From Gnetum montanum (Eukaryota > Streptophyta > Gnetopsida > Gnetales > Gnetaceae): a stretch of 64,000 nt of DNA. Below the pieces are notes generated by a model that ran no database searches, was not told the DNA's origin, and was given only the letters and a program-made list of their open reading frames with translations. Below are positions 21,788 to 33,516 of the stretch, piece by piece (within the stretch, counting starts at the first letter, position 1; each line of letters opens with the position of its first letter). Made by a program: the position numbers and the translations under genes. Location of the stretch: NCBI GenBank assembly GCA_015680685.1, contig MNCI01030123.1:1275422-1339421 (forward strand), given 5' to 3'.

Positions 21788-23703
21788 CCTCGCTCATTAT
21801 TCCGGATGTCCTCCTTTCAACTCAATCATGCGGGAGATGGCCACCTATGCTGATCAATCAAAGTCCTCAGTTCATTTTTAAGTTTTTGTTTTACACATTT
21901 TTTGTTTTACAAATTTCTTTAACTTTTCTTATTTTTTTTACAACATCGTTTATACTCTTTCATTTCTTTGTATGTTTGTTTATTTTGTTTGATTTGTCAC
22001 CTAATAAGTGCTCCTGATGGTGGTATGAACTGTATTCCATTGATTGCTAATGTTTGGTTTTTACCTTTAAGTTATGATGTTGACACTAAGGTATGGTTCT
22101 TTTGATATAACAGGCAATGAGTCCACTTCATCCATACATCCATAAATTTCTATGGTCTCTCATGGCTTGGAACTGTACAGTCTCCTTTCTTAATAATAAG
22201 AACTATCAACGAATCGGTGACTGAGCATTTTTCAAACTAAGAAAGGATGCAAGGATTGAAAAGGGTGTGACTTCAAGGGAACTTGATTTATTTGTGCTAG
22301 CCATTCTCTTGAGTGCTTGGATGTTTCCTTCTTGGGTTTTCCTTACCATTCCGACGCTACTCCATTATCGAGAAGTTGAGCTAATAAAAATAATAAGTCT
22401 TTGCATGGTGTGGTTCTCACGCAACACAAAGAAAAAAAAATAGTGAGAATTTCAAAGCACACCCCTTAGATGAAATAATCATTTGGGCTACAAACACTGG
22501 TTATGGAACTAAAAAAACATGTTCCCTCTAACTAACGTCCTTCTCGCTTCCTACTTTTTCCTTTTTTTGTTTCATCGGAATGGTGGTGACTCTTTGGCGG
22601 AAGCATTCTCGTTACTTCAAGTGGATGGATTGGTCGAATGTATTAATGCGAAGTCACTGGATGTGGTTTATTTAAGGCTGGATTTGGAATGAGATCTACT
22701 AAGTCACATTAACCATTAATACACAAGGGGATGTACACCACCTTGCTCTTGAGACTCCATTCCATTCTCTCCTTACCATCATTCTTTCTTCATTTTTCAC
22801 CTCATTGCCGGTTGTATTAATAGTCCATATTTTGGTCAATGCATTGTTTTCTTTTTGGTAAACTCTTGTGGTTAAGAATTTAACTCTTACTTCCAAATGA
22901 CATTTCTAGAGCCTACGGACTCTTTGAATGTGAGATTGTCAGGGCATTAAGGGCATGAGCCTGCTTTGGGGAGGACCCACTGGCATTCCTATTTGGTGCA
23001 TCTGTTAATTTATTTCCCTTAAAAATTTTCACAATCACCATTTATTTTGTTCATATCCATCTTTGACATCCATTTTATTGACGTTGCCATTGTTTCTTTT
23101 TCTCCATCTTTCTTATTCCTTATCTTTTTCCATTTTCTCGCTATAAGAGGTTCACTCTCAGTCATGGGGATCTTGGTCCAATTTTTTCAATTTTTTCTTA
23201 ACCCCTACACCTTGGGTAGCCACCACTATTATATCTCCAGATCCACATTAGCCATATCACAACTTAGCCAATGGACCTTACACTGAGGCAAGGTATTAGC
23301 CACATTGTGATTCATTTACCCTTGCTAATATCAGACTGTGTTGTGTGTGCAAATGGTAATCATACAACAACAGATTGGATCTGGAGGAAACACTTGGAAT
23401 GGATTGATGCTGAAGTAGTTATGAAAGGAACGAGATTGATGACGCGCTTATGGATGAATAATGAAAAGTGCAATCTTGGCGTTGGTAGCAACAGACTTTT
23501 TCTCTTCTCTCTTAGCTGCCAAATAAGGCTAGATGTCAAATGTGTATAGTGTTCACTCTTGTTGTCATGAACACTAAACTTTGTCATGTATTGTAATGAT
23601 GATCCATTCACATGTCACCCCATCACCATTAGTATCATTCAAGTCAATAATCCCATACCTTCCCAATATTTTGTAAGGAACTTGAGGATGAGTTTTCATT
23701 TAG
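21788..23703 (+). other. Athila-like element 3' untranslated region
   Basis: 1.9 kb between the pol stop and the 3' LTR without a long conserved reading frame. The block 22910-22985 (GAGCCTACGGACTC...GCTTTGGGGAGGACCCA) is conserved on the minus strand at 57765-57840 in the other Athila-like element. This element has no third ORF, unlike the one at 54.0-56.6 kb, so an ORF was lost here or gained there. Confidence 0.55.
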
Positions 23704-23713
23704 TCAGGGGGTA
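23704..23713 (+). promoter_or_regulatory. Polypurine tract of the Athila-like element
   Basis: TTTAGTCAGGGGGTA lies immediately before the LTR start TGATGAG, the position where plus-strand DNA synthesis is primed. The equivalent site of the second Athila-like element reads AATTAGTCATGGGTGTA before TGATAAG. Confidence 0.7.
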
Positions 23714-24494
23714 TGATGAGCCGCGATATCGCATCAGCCGCAATATCACGTATGCGATATCGCAGCCCGTCGCCAGTTCTATAAATAAGAGGCGGCTTTC
23801 CCTTATTTCTCAATCTAGATCTAGACCCTTAGCTAAACTCTGGCAATTTTACCATTCCAAAGATAGAATAATTTCCATGTGCCCACAGTAGGAGTCTCAA
23901 AGTGAATGGATCTTTATACGAGCAAATTGTACCTGAGCACACATTTGTGTACGGTAATAAAGATGAACTTTCTGATAAACCTTGTAGTACATGGACTAAG
24001 CTAAATAGGGCCTAATTACTGTTGAATGTTTAAATGCTTTCTTAGACAATTAATCTCTCTCAACCCTTTACTTTCCTAGTTAAGTGCATTCAGTATGATT
24101 GCTTCGAGCACGTGTGTAATGCTTGGTAATCCAGTAACAAGTAGCGTTTGGTAATCCTAGTAGCGTTGCACTGGTTCAGGGTGTGTGCGGCAAGTGGGAA
24201 TGGATATTGGTGCTAGGACGATTAGAACTTAGTTAGCGAATAGTTAGTCACTTAGTCTCTTCATCCTTCCCTACTAGCATAGGCATTAAAAAGATAAAAG
24301 TTATAAAATCACATACCTCAAACTTACTTAACATACAACTGTGACAATACAAGTAAGTTTGGGAAGACAAAAATTGATTAACCTTAAGTGTTTCATTAGG
24401 GCGCGTAAGCACTTAGTCCTTGGAGTTCAACCGGATCGCATGTGAGATGCTCGTATTCGTATGGTTGAGTGTAGGGGTACCTTGCCACTCATCA
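23714..24494 (+). mobile_element. Athila-like 3' LTR
   Basis: 781 bp from TGATGAG to CTCATCA. TATAAATA is at 23780-23787, preceded by two perfect GCGATATCGC palindromes and several variants. It is followed by AAAAT (24495-24499) and viral RT sequence, matching the AAAAT left of the upstream LTR (16034-16038), so these are the true outer ends of the insertion. It differs from the upstream copy at scattered, mainly C/T sites and by a net 19-bp length difference. Confidence 0.9.
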
Positions 24495-24960
24495 AAAATC
24501 ATAGCCATTTCCCTTTGGAAGTATGTTGAAGCATTTTTCAATCCAAACGGCATAACCAACCATTCATAGAGATACATAGAAGTGCTAAATGTAGTTTTGT
24601 GGACATCTCGAGTAGCTATCTTGATTTGGTTATGGCCTAATTTACAATCAAATTTTAAGAACACTTTCTTTTTTGCTACTCTCTAGATGAGCTCTTCTTT
24701 GTTTGGCAAGGGCCATTTTATATCTATGGTTACAACATTTAATGGAATATAATTTATAACCATTCTTGCTTTTCCTTGCTTGATTTTAGCATGATTTTGA
24801 ATAATGAAATGAGCACATGAATAATTTGATGTTGAAGGTCAGATTAGCCCTTTGTTAAAAAATTCTTTAATCTGAGTAGCAAGCTCTTCTTCATCTATTT
24901 TATTCATAGTAATGATTTTTCTTTGTATTAGGATGTTGTGGATTGTTGGAATATGGGCTT
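24495..24960 (-). pseudogene. Endogenous caulimovirid RT N-terminal fragment, copy 2
   Basis: Near-identical to 16839-17300: FLKFDCKLGHNQIKI, YEWLVMPFGLKNASTYFQRE (24664-24510). It is cut at 24960, where the Tat element starts, and the viral sequence resumes at 39677 with the GGCTT duplication. With 14720-16038 and 39677-40930 it forms one interrupted minus-strand polyprotein. A few substitutions separate it from copy 1, so the duplication is not brand new. Confidence 0.8.
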
Positions 24961-27231
24961 TGTCCGAAATCGTTAGTGCAAGGTTGGAATGAAACAAACA
25001 CCGGGAGATCCTTGGAAGAAATACAAAAGACCCTACCTTCACTTGACAGAAAGCTGAAATGGACGAAGGCAGAGTGCCTCGAATGGTCTATGCACGGATC
25101 AAATAAGGACTTCCCCAACGTACACACTTTGCAATGTGTTGGGTTATATGTAAACGATGCACATTAAACTTAAACCATAATGTAAACAGACATAATAATG
25201 TAAATAGGAATGTAAACTTAAACTAGAAAAACAAAGAAATTTGCAGTAAATCTGGGCAAAATGTAAACTATTTTGTATTGAAAAATGATTAAAGTGTGCA
25301 CCGGTCAGAATGCAGTTGTGGATTGATCACAAGGCGGACGTTTAGCCCCGGTGGGTGATGACAGGTGTTGGAAGATGCAAGTTTTGGGTTGCAGGGAAAT
25401 GCAGTGTCCAAGTCTGATGCCCAGCGTATAGAGGTTGATGCCCAGATACGCTAAGTGTCCTAGATTCAATTTTTGTGTCCGTTTGTAAAAATTGCCAACC
25501 GAGATCTAGTGAAAAATTGGGGTTTTTATGAGATCTTGGGCGTTAGATTCAGATATGGGAGGAGATGAGTGGTTGTGAGGTGAGAAAAATTTGGATCAGG
25601 AGACAGGTGTATACATTACAACTGTACAGCATGTAGCGCACATGCTGGCGTATGAACGGCCAGAGTATAGGCTTGGAACGCTCAAAAAAACTTAAAATTT
25701 ACAAAATAATAAGAATGATGTCTCTAGCTTCTGGATCCATGCTCTGGCCTACTTTTTTTGGCCTCAGGGTGTCTTGAAATGCTTTGGCCTATGTTGGCAT
25801 CCGCGTACAGTGTTTAGCGTATGAGATTGGGCATCTAGCGTGTGTACGTTGGCGTATACGCTCCATACGCTGGCCAGCGTATGGACCATAAATGATGCAT
25901 TTTGGACCAAATTTTGGCCTCCAAAGCCAATTTTGACTGTATATATGCATGGGTCATGTCCTGAGGGTGTTGTATATCGAATTTGAGCCAATTTTTCCCT
26001 GATTTGATGCTATTTTGGAGGACTTTGTGGGGTTGATGCTGGGCTATACGTTGGCCAGTGTCAACCTCAGCGTACACCTCATGACTTGCCATGTTGGATG
26101 TCTAACTTTATACATTGGTGCTTTTCCCTCGATGCCTGAGCATTGCTGATCCTCTAGGGTGTCTGGATGCTGATTTTGACTTCATTTTAATGTAGTTTCG
26201 GGCCTGTTTTGGTGGTTTACGCTGAGCTATACGCTGGCTAGCGTATACCAAAGTGTGCTCAGCGTAAACAAGTGAAAATGGCTTGTTGGAAGCCCAGAAC
26301 TGAAGTTTTTGAAGCTTGTGACCTTGTAGGATTATTGCCCATGTCTTGAGGATCGATTTTAGGTTGAAAACTTGCCCAAAAGTGCCTGATTTGCCCCATT
26401 CATGGTGGCCAGCGTATAGCAAGGTGTACCCAGCGTATACACATGAAAATGCATCATTTCGAGGTCAAAAATTGATCTTCAGGAGCCAGTGATGATGTTC
26501 AATAGTTTTCCTACATCTAGGAGTCGATTTGATGTGAAAATCTTGCTTTGTGATGCATGTTTTGGGCCCTTCTTGATGGTATACGCTGGGCTATACGCTG
26601 GCCAACGTATACCAAGGTGTGCTCAGTGTATACACATGAAAATTCATCATTTCGAGGTCAAAAATTGATCTTTAGGAGCCAGTGATGATGCTAAATAGTT
26701 TTCCTACCTCTAGGAGTTGATTTGATGTGAAAATATTGCTTTGTGATGCTTGTTTTGGGCCCTTTTTGATGGTATATGCTGGGCTATACGCTGGCCAGCG
26801 TATACCAAGGTGTGCTCAGCGTATACACATGAAAATGCATCATTTAGAACCTAAAATTGCATTTTTAGGAGGCCGAGAGCTGCTGGGGACCTTGGCGAAG
26901 GTCATGGGGGGTCCAGACTCTCAATTCTGGCATGTTTTGACTTATTTTTGGGGCCCAAAAGTTGCCATACGCTGGTCTGTACGCTGGCCAGCGTACAACC
27001 CAGCGTGAATTGAGTACACTTGGTCAAATCCAAGTGTTTTGAATCCAAAACTTGACATTCTTAATGCAGATGCTGATGTAGTCACCTGTGGGTCCCGTGG
27101 AACTTTCGCATTTTCAATTATGCTCCATTCGATGCTGTTTGATGCTCTGGAGCTTGGTCATGCTGGGGATCATCATGACTTAGCTTTATTTTCTATTTGA
27201 AAGTGCTAGTCAAAATTTTGTGGTGTTTTCA
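24961..27231 (-). mobile_element. Tat element 3' LTR
   Basis: 2271 bp. On the element strand it begins TGAAAACACC and ends GATTTCGGACA. It is rich in GCGTATAC words and in the 18-bp palindrome ATACGCTGGCCAGCGTAT. From about 26210 to 26850 the palindromes are part of a roughly 193-bp direct repeat (units near 26461 and 26654) holding GAGGTCAAAA and AGTTTTCCTAC words. It aligns along its whole length with 37384-39676 with many substitutions, so the insertion is not recent. Confidence 0.9.
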
Positions 27232-27250
27232 TTGGCCCCTCTTTGTTGAT
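27232..27250 (-). promoter_or_regulatory. Tat element polypurine tract
   Basis: The minus strand reads CAACAAAGAGGGGCCAA immediately before the 3' LTR start TGAAAACACC. The equivalent place of the right-edge Tat element (about 61071-61090) reads AACAAATCGAGGCCA. Confidence 0.75.
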
Positions 27251-28806
27251 GCCTAGAGGAATCGACCCGAGAGGCGTTGACAAAGAAGTACAAAACACCG
27301 CAAGTAACCCGGTAGTTAGCATTATCCTTAGGCACTTGGCCAGATGTTGTTGCACCGTTTTCAAAGTACATGGGAGAAGGAAATAAGGTTTTGAGATGGA
27401 TAGGGAGGATGTTTGCATTTGTGGAATTGGGAATTAATCAAGGAATTATGATTGTGTGGGAGAGGAGTGTTCATCTATGCGAACGACTTATGTTGATCCT
27501 TGTCGATAGCCAGTATTTGGCAGACTTGGAACCATGGCGTGAGGTGTGCGTCCTTTGGAGGAACAAGACTCTCGTAGCAGGTTCAAGAGGACTTGTTGTC
27601 ACAACCAAAGCCACGCAATGAGGTGATGTGTTCTTTGGAGAAACAAGACCCTTGTGGGATGTCTAAGGGAACCCATTGTCTGATAGCCAAAGCCACGCAG
27701 TGAGGTGAAACATGATGATGTGAGACACAAACAGTTCTTTCCAAGACAACTGCCTTCCCACCTGGGGCTTGTATGGGAAGTGCCAAGGGTCTTGTGGTTA
27801 ATTTTGCTCTTTTCTCTTTGATCTTTTCTTTTTCTTTTTCTTTTTTCTTTTTTTTTGTGTGTGCAAGAGCTTTCTTTCAATTTTGCAATTATGTTGATGT
27901 GCCGTGTTATGTTTTGCAACTGCTTGAAAGTGTCACAACGTGCAACAGTGTGCTCAAAGTTTTGGGGTGTATTGGGTGTATTTGGGAACTATAACTGGGG
28001 AGGAAGGGGAAGGAGAGTGTTGGGGAAATGGAGAATGTATCAGGAACTGGGAATGTACTTTTGAACAGATTGATTAACCTGGTTGCATGCATTAGAAACA
28101 GTGTGGCACTTTGTCACTGTGATGAAGTGTATTCGTGTACAAGCATCACTGGGTGTCATCCTGCAAACACAACTCCAAGAGGACAAGAAAACCACAAGTG
28201 ATGAGTTAGCGAACACTTTAGACACGAATGTGGCCGATGCAAATGGAGGCACCATGCGAAACTTAAGGCAAACAAAAAGAGCAGCAATAGTGTTGTTAGA
28301 GCCGATGTGATGAATGATGCAGCAGGCGTTGATGAAGAAATGTCATGAATTACAGTAGCAGATGAATGTGCTAGAGATGATCTTACCAATTTATAGTCTT
28401 AGCGGACTATCGTGGGTTATTTTTACATCATAACCCTTTGGACGTTGCCAGTTTATCGTCGTAGCGGGTGGTGCGATGCTAGTTTATAGTTGTGGCGGAC
28501 TATGAAGAGGCAAGCTAGTTTATAGTCTTAGCGGACTCTGGTAAACAAAACTGTGGCAGTTTAATGTCATACCAGATGCTCTGTGGTATCAATTTTAGGT
28601 CATGATGCTAGGACCGCTCTGTGGTATTAGTTTTGAGTCATAACCAGGACATTTAGTGGTATGAGTTTACCGTCATGATGCCAGGATGATAGTGTGCATT
28701 GTGAGTGTGACCGGTGGTGTTAGTTTACTATCATGACGCCAGGATGAATCTGTGGTATCAGTTTATCGTCATGATGCCAGGATGAATCTGTGGTATCGAT
28801 TTATCG
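27251..28806 (-). other. Tat element 3' untranslated region with tandem repeats
   Basis: 1.55 kb between integrase stop and polypurine tract, with no conserved ORF. 28395-28805 is a run of diverged units built on GTTTATAGTC(T/A)TAGCGGAC and, nearer the integrase, 38-bp units with GTGGTATCAGTTTATCGTC and ATGATGCCAGGATG. A second small repeat with CCAAAGCCACGCA(A/G)TGAGGTGA occurs at about 27605 and 27680. Tandem repeats in the 3' UTR are a known habit of Tat/Ogre elements. Confidence 0.7.
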
Positions 28807-30165
28807 TCATGATGCCAGGACGATTGCATAGAACAACTTGAGATACAAATGATTCGTTGGATGTGCAAGCTCGTTTCCATCCATGTCTGCTAGTTTGAAC
28901 GCTCCGTGATCATACACTTTGGTGACCAAGTAAGGCCCTTCCCAATTGGCTGAGAATTTGTCTGGGTGTTCATGGACTACCTTAAGTACAAGATCACCTT
29001 CTTTGATCGGGCACTTGTGAATGTCATGTTGATGGCGTTGTCGTTGTTGCTTTTGGTACCACTCGATTTTATCTAATGCATGTGTGCGTTCCTCCTCCAC
29101 TGAATCCAGGTCAACAATGTGCGAGTCATTGTTTTGACCTTCATCGAGGAGTCTGGAGAGTGTGATCCTCAAGGATGGAACTTGGAACTCCAAAGGTAAA
29201 ATAGCTTCTGAACCATAAACAAGACTATATGGTGTTTTACCTGTGGATGTCCTATGCGTCGTTCTATATGTCCATAGCACATAAACTAGCTGCTCGTGCC
29301 ATCTTCGTTTGCTCTGATGAAGCATTTTCTTGAGCACCATGATGATAGTTTTATTTGTGGCTTCTGCTTGTCCGTTGCTTTGAGGATAATATGGAGATGA
29401 GAACGAATGTTTAATGCCTAGGCTGTCACAAAAGGTTTTTGTTTCAACACTGTTGAATTGTGGCCTGTTGTCAATAATGATGGTCATTGGGATGCCAAAA
29501 CGGGTCACAATGTTTTCAAGGATAAAGTTTCATACTTGTTTCGATGTGGTCTTCCTAAGAGGAATAGCTTCTACCCATTTCATGAAGTATTCGGTCATGA
29601 TTATGATGAAGCTATGCCCTGTCAAAGATGGGGGAGTTATTGGTCCAATGATGTCTAACCCCCACTTCTGGAAAGGCCATGTGATTTGAGCCATATGCAA
29701 CTCATTGGGTGGAACATGTATAAGATTACCATGCTTTTGACACGTATCACACATTTTGACCTTGGAGAAACAGTCGTACTCCATGTGTGGCCAATAGTAC
29801 CCTAAACGTATTATTTTGGTTGCCATTGCTTTGGGTGCTATGTGGCCTCCGCAAAGTTCCTCATGAACTTGCTCCATGATGATTTGGGCATCGGTGCTAC
29901 TAACGCATACCAGCAAAATGCCTTCATAGGATCTACGAAATAATGTATCCCCTACTAGTGTATACTGTCGAGAGTGTTTTCGCACCATTTCCTTCTGAGT
30001 ATTCGTTAGATGTTGAGATGGTTTGCCATGTAGAAGGTACTCCTTTATGTCATCGTACCATGCTACGACGCGTGTCGTGCTGAGGGATGCTAAGGGAAGT
30101 TCATCGGGCACGTCAGTTATGGGCTTGTCGCAGCTCGTGATGGAACTAGGCAACGCATGAAACAT
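28807..30165 (-). pseudogene. Tat element integrase
   Basis: Two readable frames. 30165-29530 carries the zinc-binding domain (HEELCGGHIAPKAM, CDTCQKHGNLIH) and the first catalytic Asp (WGLDIIGPITPPSLTGHSF). 29508-28807 carries FGIPMTIIIDNRPQFNS (second Asp), YYPQSNGQAEATNKTI (third acidic residue) and a C-terminal part ending in WEGPYLVTKVYDHGAFKLAD. One break near 29520-29530 (a stop after the KQV block) separates them. Apart from this the catalytic triad is in place and the domain is close to full length. Confidence 0.85.
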
Positions 30166-30255
30166 GTCCAGTGAGATGTTTAGAGCTAACGTGGCTAGTG
30201 CATCTGCGATGGTATTATCATTTCAAGAAACATGTTGCGCCTCTTTGTTTGTAAA

Positions 30256-30660
30256 TTATTTTAGCAAGTGTTTTGTCAAGTCACAGTATGGTTGTAAGTG
30301 TAGAGCTTTACATGCGTATACTTCTATGACCTGGTTAATGACCAATTGTGAATCGCCTTGAACTACGAGCTGTGTGATTCCTAAAGCTAGTGCTGTGATG
30401 AGACCTCTAAGGAGACCTTCGTACTCTGCCACATTGTTAGTACTAGGAAAGTTTAAACGATAGGCAAAGGGTCGGATCTCCCTGGAGGGATATGTGATAA
30501 CTATCGCAGCACTTCCTCCTCGAGAGGTGGATGCTCCATCAAAGTTTAGAATTGCATCGTAGTCATCAGGTACTATGTCTATTGTATTTACGTTCTGATC
30601 GAGAAACTTTGGATTGATCATTGCTTGGTCTTGTGTTGGTGATGTGGGCATTTGATTGAC
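30256..30660 (-). pseudogene. Tat element second (archaeal-type) RNase H
   Basis: The minus strand reads AILNFDGASTSRGGSAAIVI (first Asp, about 30552), then NNVAEYEGLLRGLITALALG (Glu) and LVVQGDSQLVINQV (second Asp). These are the plant RNase HI/archaeal-type words seen as an additional domain in Tat elements. It follows the lost classical RNase H and precedes the integrase. The frame is open over the domain and stops near 30226. Confidence 0.85.
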
Positions 30661-30734
30661 TATGGCTTGACCTTTAACTAATGATTGAGCTACGTAGTGC
30701 AGGTCAAACTCAGCAATCATCGCTTTCCATCTAN

Positions 30735-31628
30735 CTTTGACGTTGTCAAAGGCTTCTTGGGACTGTGGAGTCCATTCAAAATGGACATTCTTGGGCAATA
30801 AGTGTTGCATAGGCGTCAACTTGTCTATCAACTTTTCAATAAAACATCTGATAAACTGTAATCTACCTTGTAGATCGTGAAGTTCAGTAAGGTTGCTAGG
30901 TGGTCTCAGATTTGTTATTGCTTTAACCTTATCTGGATCTACTCGTATCCCTGTCTTAGATACAACGAATCCAAGCATTTTACCTGTTTTGACCCTGAAG
31001 ACACATTTCTTCTGGTTGAGTCTAAGCTTGTATTTTAGGCAAGGTTTCAGTACTAAGTCTAGATCTTGTACATGTTTCTTAGTTATTTTTGATTTGATCA
31101 CAATGTCATCTACATATTCATTGAGTGAGTTGAACATGTAATCACTAAAGATGAATGTCATCGCTCGTTGATACATGGCCCTGGAGTTCTTGAGACCGAA
31201 TGACATCATTGTATAACAAAATGTACCCCATGGTGTCATAAAGGTTTTCTTGAGTTGATGTTCGAGGTTGATCCTAATCTGGTTGTATCCTGAAAAGCCA
31301 TCCATAAAGGATAACAATGCATGCCCAGCGGTTGAATCAACAAGTTGATCGATGCTAGGTAGTGGGAAGTCATCTTTTATGGTTGCAATGTTGAGATCTC
31401 AGAAATCAATGCATAGATGAATGCTTCCGTTCTTCTTTGGGACAATGACCATGTTGGATAGCTAGTCAGCATAGTTAACAACCTGAATGAAACTAGCTTG
31501 ATAAAGCTTGGTGATCTCATTGCGAACTACCAACACTACCTCAGGCTTGATCTTACGTGCTTTTTGTTTCACTGGTCTTAACTTCAGATCGAGTATGATG
31601 TTGTGCTGGACTATTCGAGGGTCTAGCC
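30735..31628 (-). pseudogene. Tat element reverse transcriptase, interrupted by gaps
   Basis: The minus strand carries SFMDGFSGYNQIRINLEHQ, FMTPWGTFCYTMMSFGLKN and the active-site box NEYVDDIVIKSK (about 31116-31080), then LRLNQKKCVF and the connection domain to FEWTPQSQEAFDNVK at 30735. The finger region runs into an assembly gap at 31629-31889. At 30734 a single N replaces essentially the whole classical RNase H: the next residues (RWKAMIAEFDLHYV) belong to its far end. Confidence 0.85.
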
Positions 31629-31889
31629 NNNNNNNNNNNNNNNNNNNNNNNNNNNNNNNNNNNNNNNNNNNNNNNNNNNNNNNNNNNNNNNNNNNNNNNN
31701 NNNNNNNNNNNNNNNNNNNNNNNNNNNNNNNNNNNNNNNNNNNNNNNNNNNNNNNNNNNNNNNNNNNNNNNNNNNNNNNNNNNNNNNNNNNNNNNNNNNN
31801 NNNNNNNNNNNNNNNNNNNNNNNNNNNNNNNNNNNNNNNNNNNNNNNNNNNNNNNNNNNNNNNNNNNNNNNNNNNNNNNNNNNNNNNNN
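31629..31889. other. Assembly gap (261 N)
   Basis: Unknown bases inside the N-terminal part of the Tat RT. Reading frames crossing it are not evidence of coding. Confidence 0.99.
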
Positions 31890-32955
31890 GTGATGTTATC
31901 GGCTTCTAGGTCTAGAGATTTTTTCATTCCTCTAAAGCAATCTAATGTTTCTTGGGTTGATGCCACAAAAGTGTCGTATGTTATTGAGTCAAAGTCAATG
32001 GACTCTATGTTGATTTCTTGTGTAATCGTTCCGTGTGGTCCATTGATAGACAGTGGTAAGAATAATTGTCAGCTGTCCATGGTGTTTTCTCCTACCAATA
32101 AACAGCAAGCAATGTAAGCAAGGTGGTTTTGCTATTTTTCTCATGTAAGTAATTTATACGTTTAAACAAGGCTAAGGCATGCAATGGTAGTTTACCATCA
32201 TACCCGGATGCATGGCAGTTTCAGGCCATGCCATACCGTGCATGTCAGTTTATAGTCATAACGGACTAGTCATGGCAGTTTAAGGCCATACTAGGCTGTG
32301 CATGTCGGTTTATAGTCATAACGGACTAGTCATGGCAGTTTAAGGCCATACCAGGCCATGCATGTCAGTTTATAGTCATAACGGACTAGTCATGGCAGTT
32401 TAAGACCATACTGGGCCATCATGGCAATTTAAGGCCATACCAGGCCATGCATGTCAGTTTATAGTCATAACGGACTATTAGGTCTACGCTATAGTTTAAG
32501 GCCATTCCGGCCACAAGGAAATAAAAGGGATTTGACATATTTCAGTGAATTTTCCAATTAATCGACCATTTCTGACTGTGACTAGTTTTATGTCATTTCG
32601 GACATGTAGTAGTTTTACATCATTTCAGACGTGTAGTAGTTTTACGTCATTTCGGATGTGTAGTAGTTTTACATCATTTCGGACGTGTAGTAGTTTTACG
32701 TCATTTCGGACGTGTGTGGGGAATGTCAACTATTTAGTAATTTTTTGATTTTTCGTATTTTAACTTTAGGGGTAGGACTGATGGGTGTAATTCTGTATTT
32801 GGCATCTCCTTCGCTAATTACATTGAATGGTAATTCAGACCAGGAGACATCTGGGGGAATGGGCTCTATGTCAATTTGTTGTGATGTGGAGTTTCTATGT
32901 TTGATGAAGTATGTCTAGTTTGGGTGATTTCCGCGTCAAGTGAAGTTTCTTTTAT
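31890..32955 (-). repeat. Protease-RT spacer with two tandem-repeat arrays
   Basis: 32160-32500 consists of 60-bp units alternating GTCAGTTTATAGTCATAACG and GGCAGTTTAAGGCCATACC. 32581-32715 has five 27-bp units of TAGTTTTACGTCATTTCGGA followed by CGTGTAG. Both arrays interrupt what should be continuous Gag-Pol. Ogre-type elements are known to carry an intron between protease and RT, so these arrays may lie in such a removable segment. 32117-31890 again reads RT-proximal protein (STQETLDCFRGMKKSLDLEA). Confidence 0.7.
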
Positions 32956-33516
32956 TTAAGGAGGATCATGGTTTATGAGTTGGTTGTCACTTTGGTTTTT
33001 ATTTGTTGCATGTTCTTGCTTTGGTTGTTCAATGGTTGCGTCTTGTTTAGGCTCATTTAGAATATGGTCATTTTCAGGCTCTTTGAATTTAACTTCTGAG
33101 CCTTGGTTTGCATCAGTGTGTGAAGTGATGGTGGATGTAGCCGAATCCTCGTGTATGATGATCTCGCCACCTTCATAAGGTAGGTGGATCTCTTGATGTA
33201 TGGGGGATGATACCACTTGTAATTGGGCCAACCAAGGTCGTCCCAATATTAAGTTAAAACCGGGCATCTCATCAATGACCACAAACTCTACAGATGTGGG
33301 GAACCGGTCCCCTGCTATGAAATTCAAAGTGAACGTGCCTTTGACTACTACGTGTGACCCACTAAACGATTTCAGACATGTGGTAGAAGTCGATTTTATT
33401 TGCTTGGTTAGCCCTAACTGTTCGATGATGGGGTAAGGTACTACATTTGTAGCTACTCCGTCATCTACGTGCACCCTATGTATTTTAAATTGGTTTACTT
33501 GTATCGTTATAAACAT
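32956..33516 (-). pseudogene. Tat element aspartic protease
   Basis: The minus strand reads QVNQFKIHRVHVDDGVATNV (active-site motif DDGVA in place of the usual D(S/T/N)G(S/A)), a beta-rich middle with FIAGDRFPTSVEFVVID, and MPGFNLILGRPWLAQLQVV (GRPWL block). A hydrophilic Gln/Asn-rich tail follows to the stop. The first residue pair of the active site still holds an Asp. It sits downstream of Gag and upstream of the repeat-filled spacer. Confidence 0.75.

Noticed and set aside
31508-31966. Reading frames of about 135 codons on both strands
   Set aside because: They consist mostly of undetermined bases of the 261-N gap.
32545-32748. 67-codon plus-strand frame with SFTSFRTC repeats
   Set aside because: Produced by the 27-bp tandem repeat in the Tat spacer, which is read on the minus strand.
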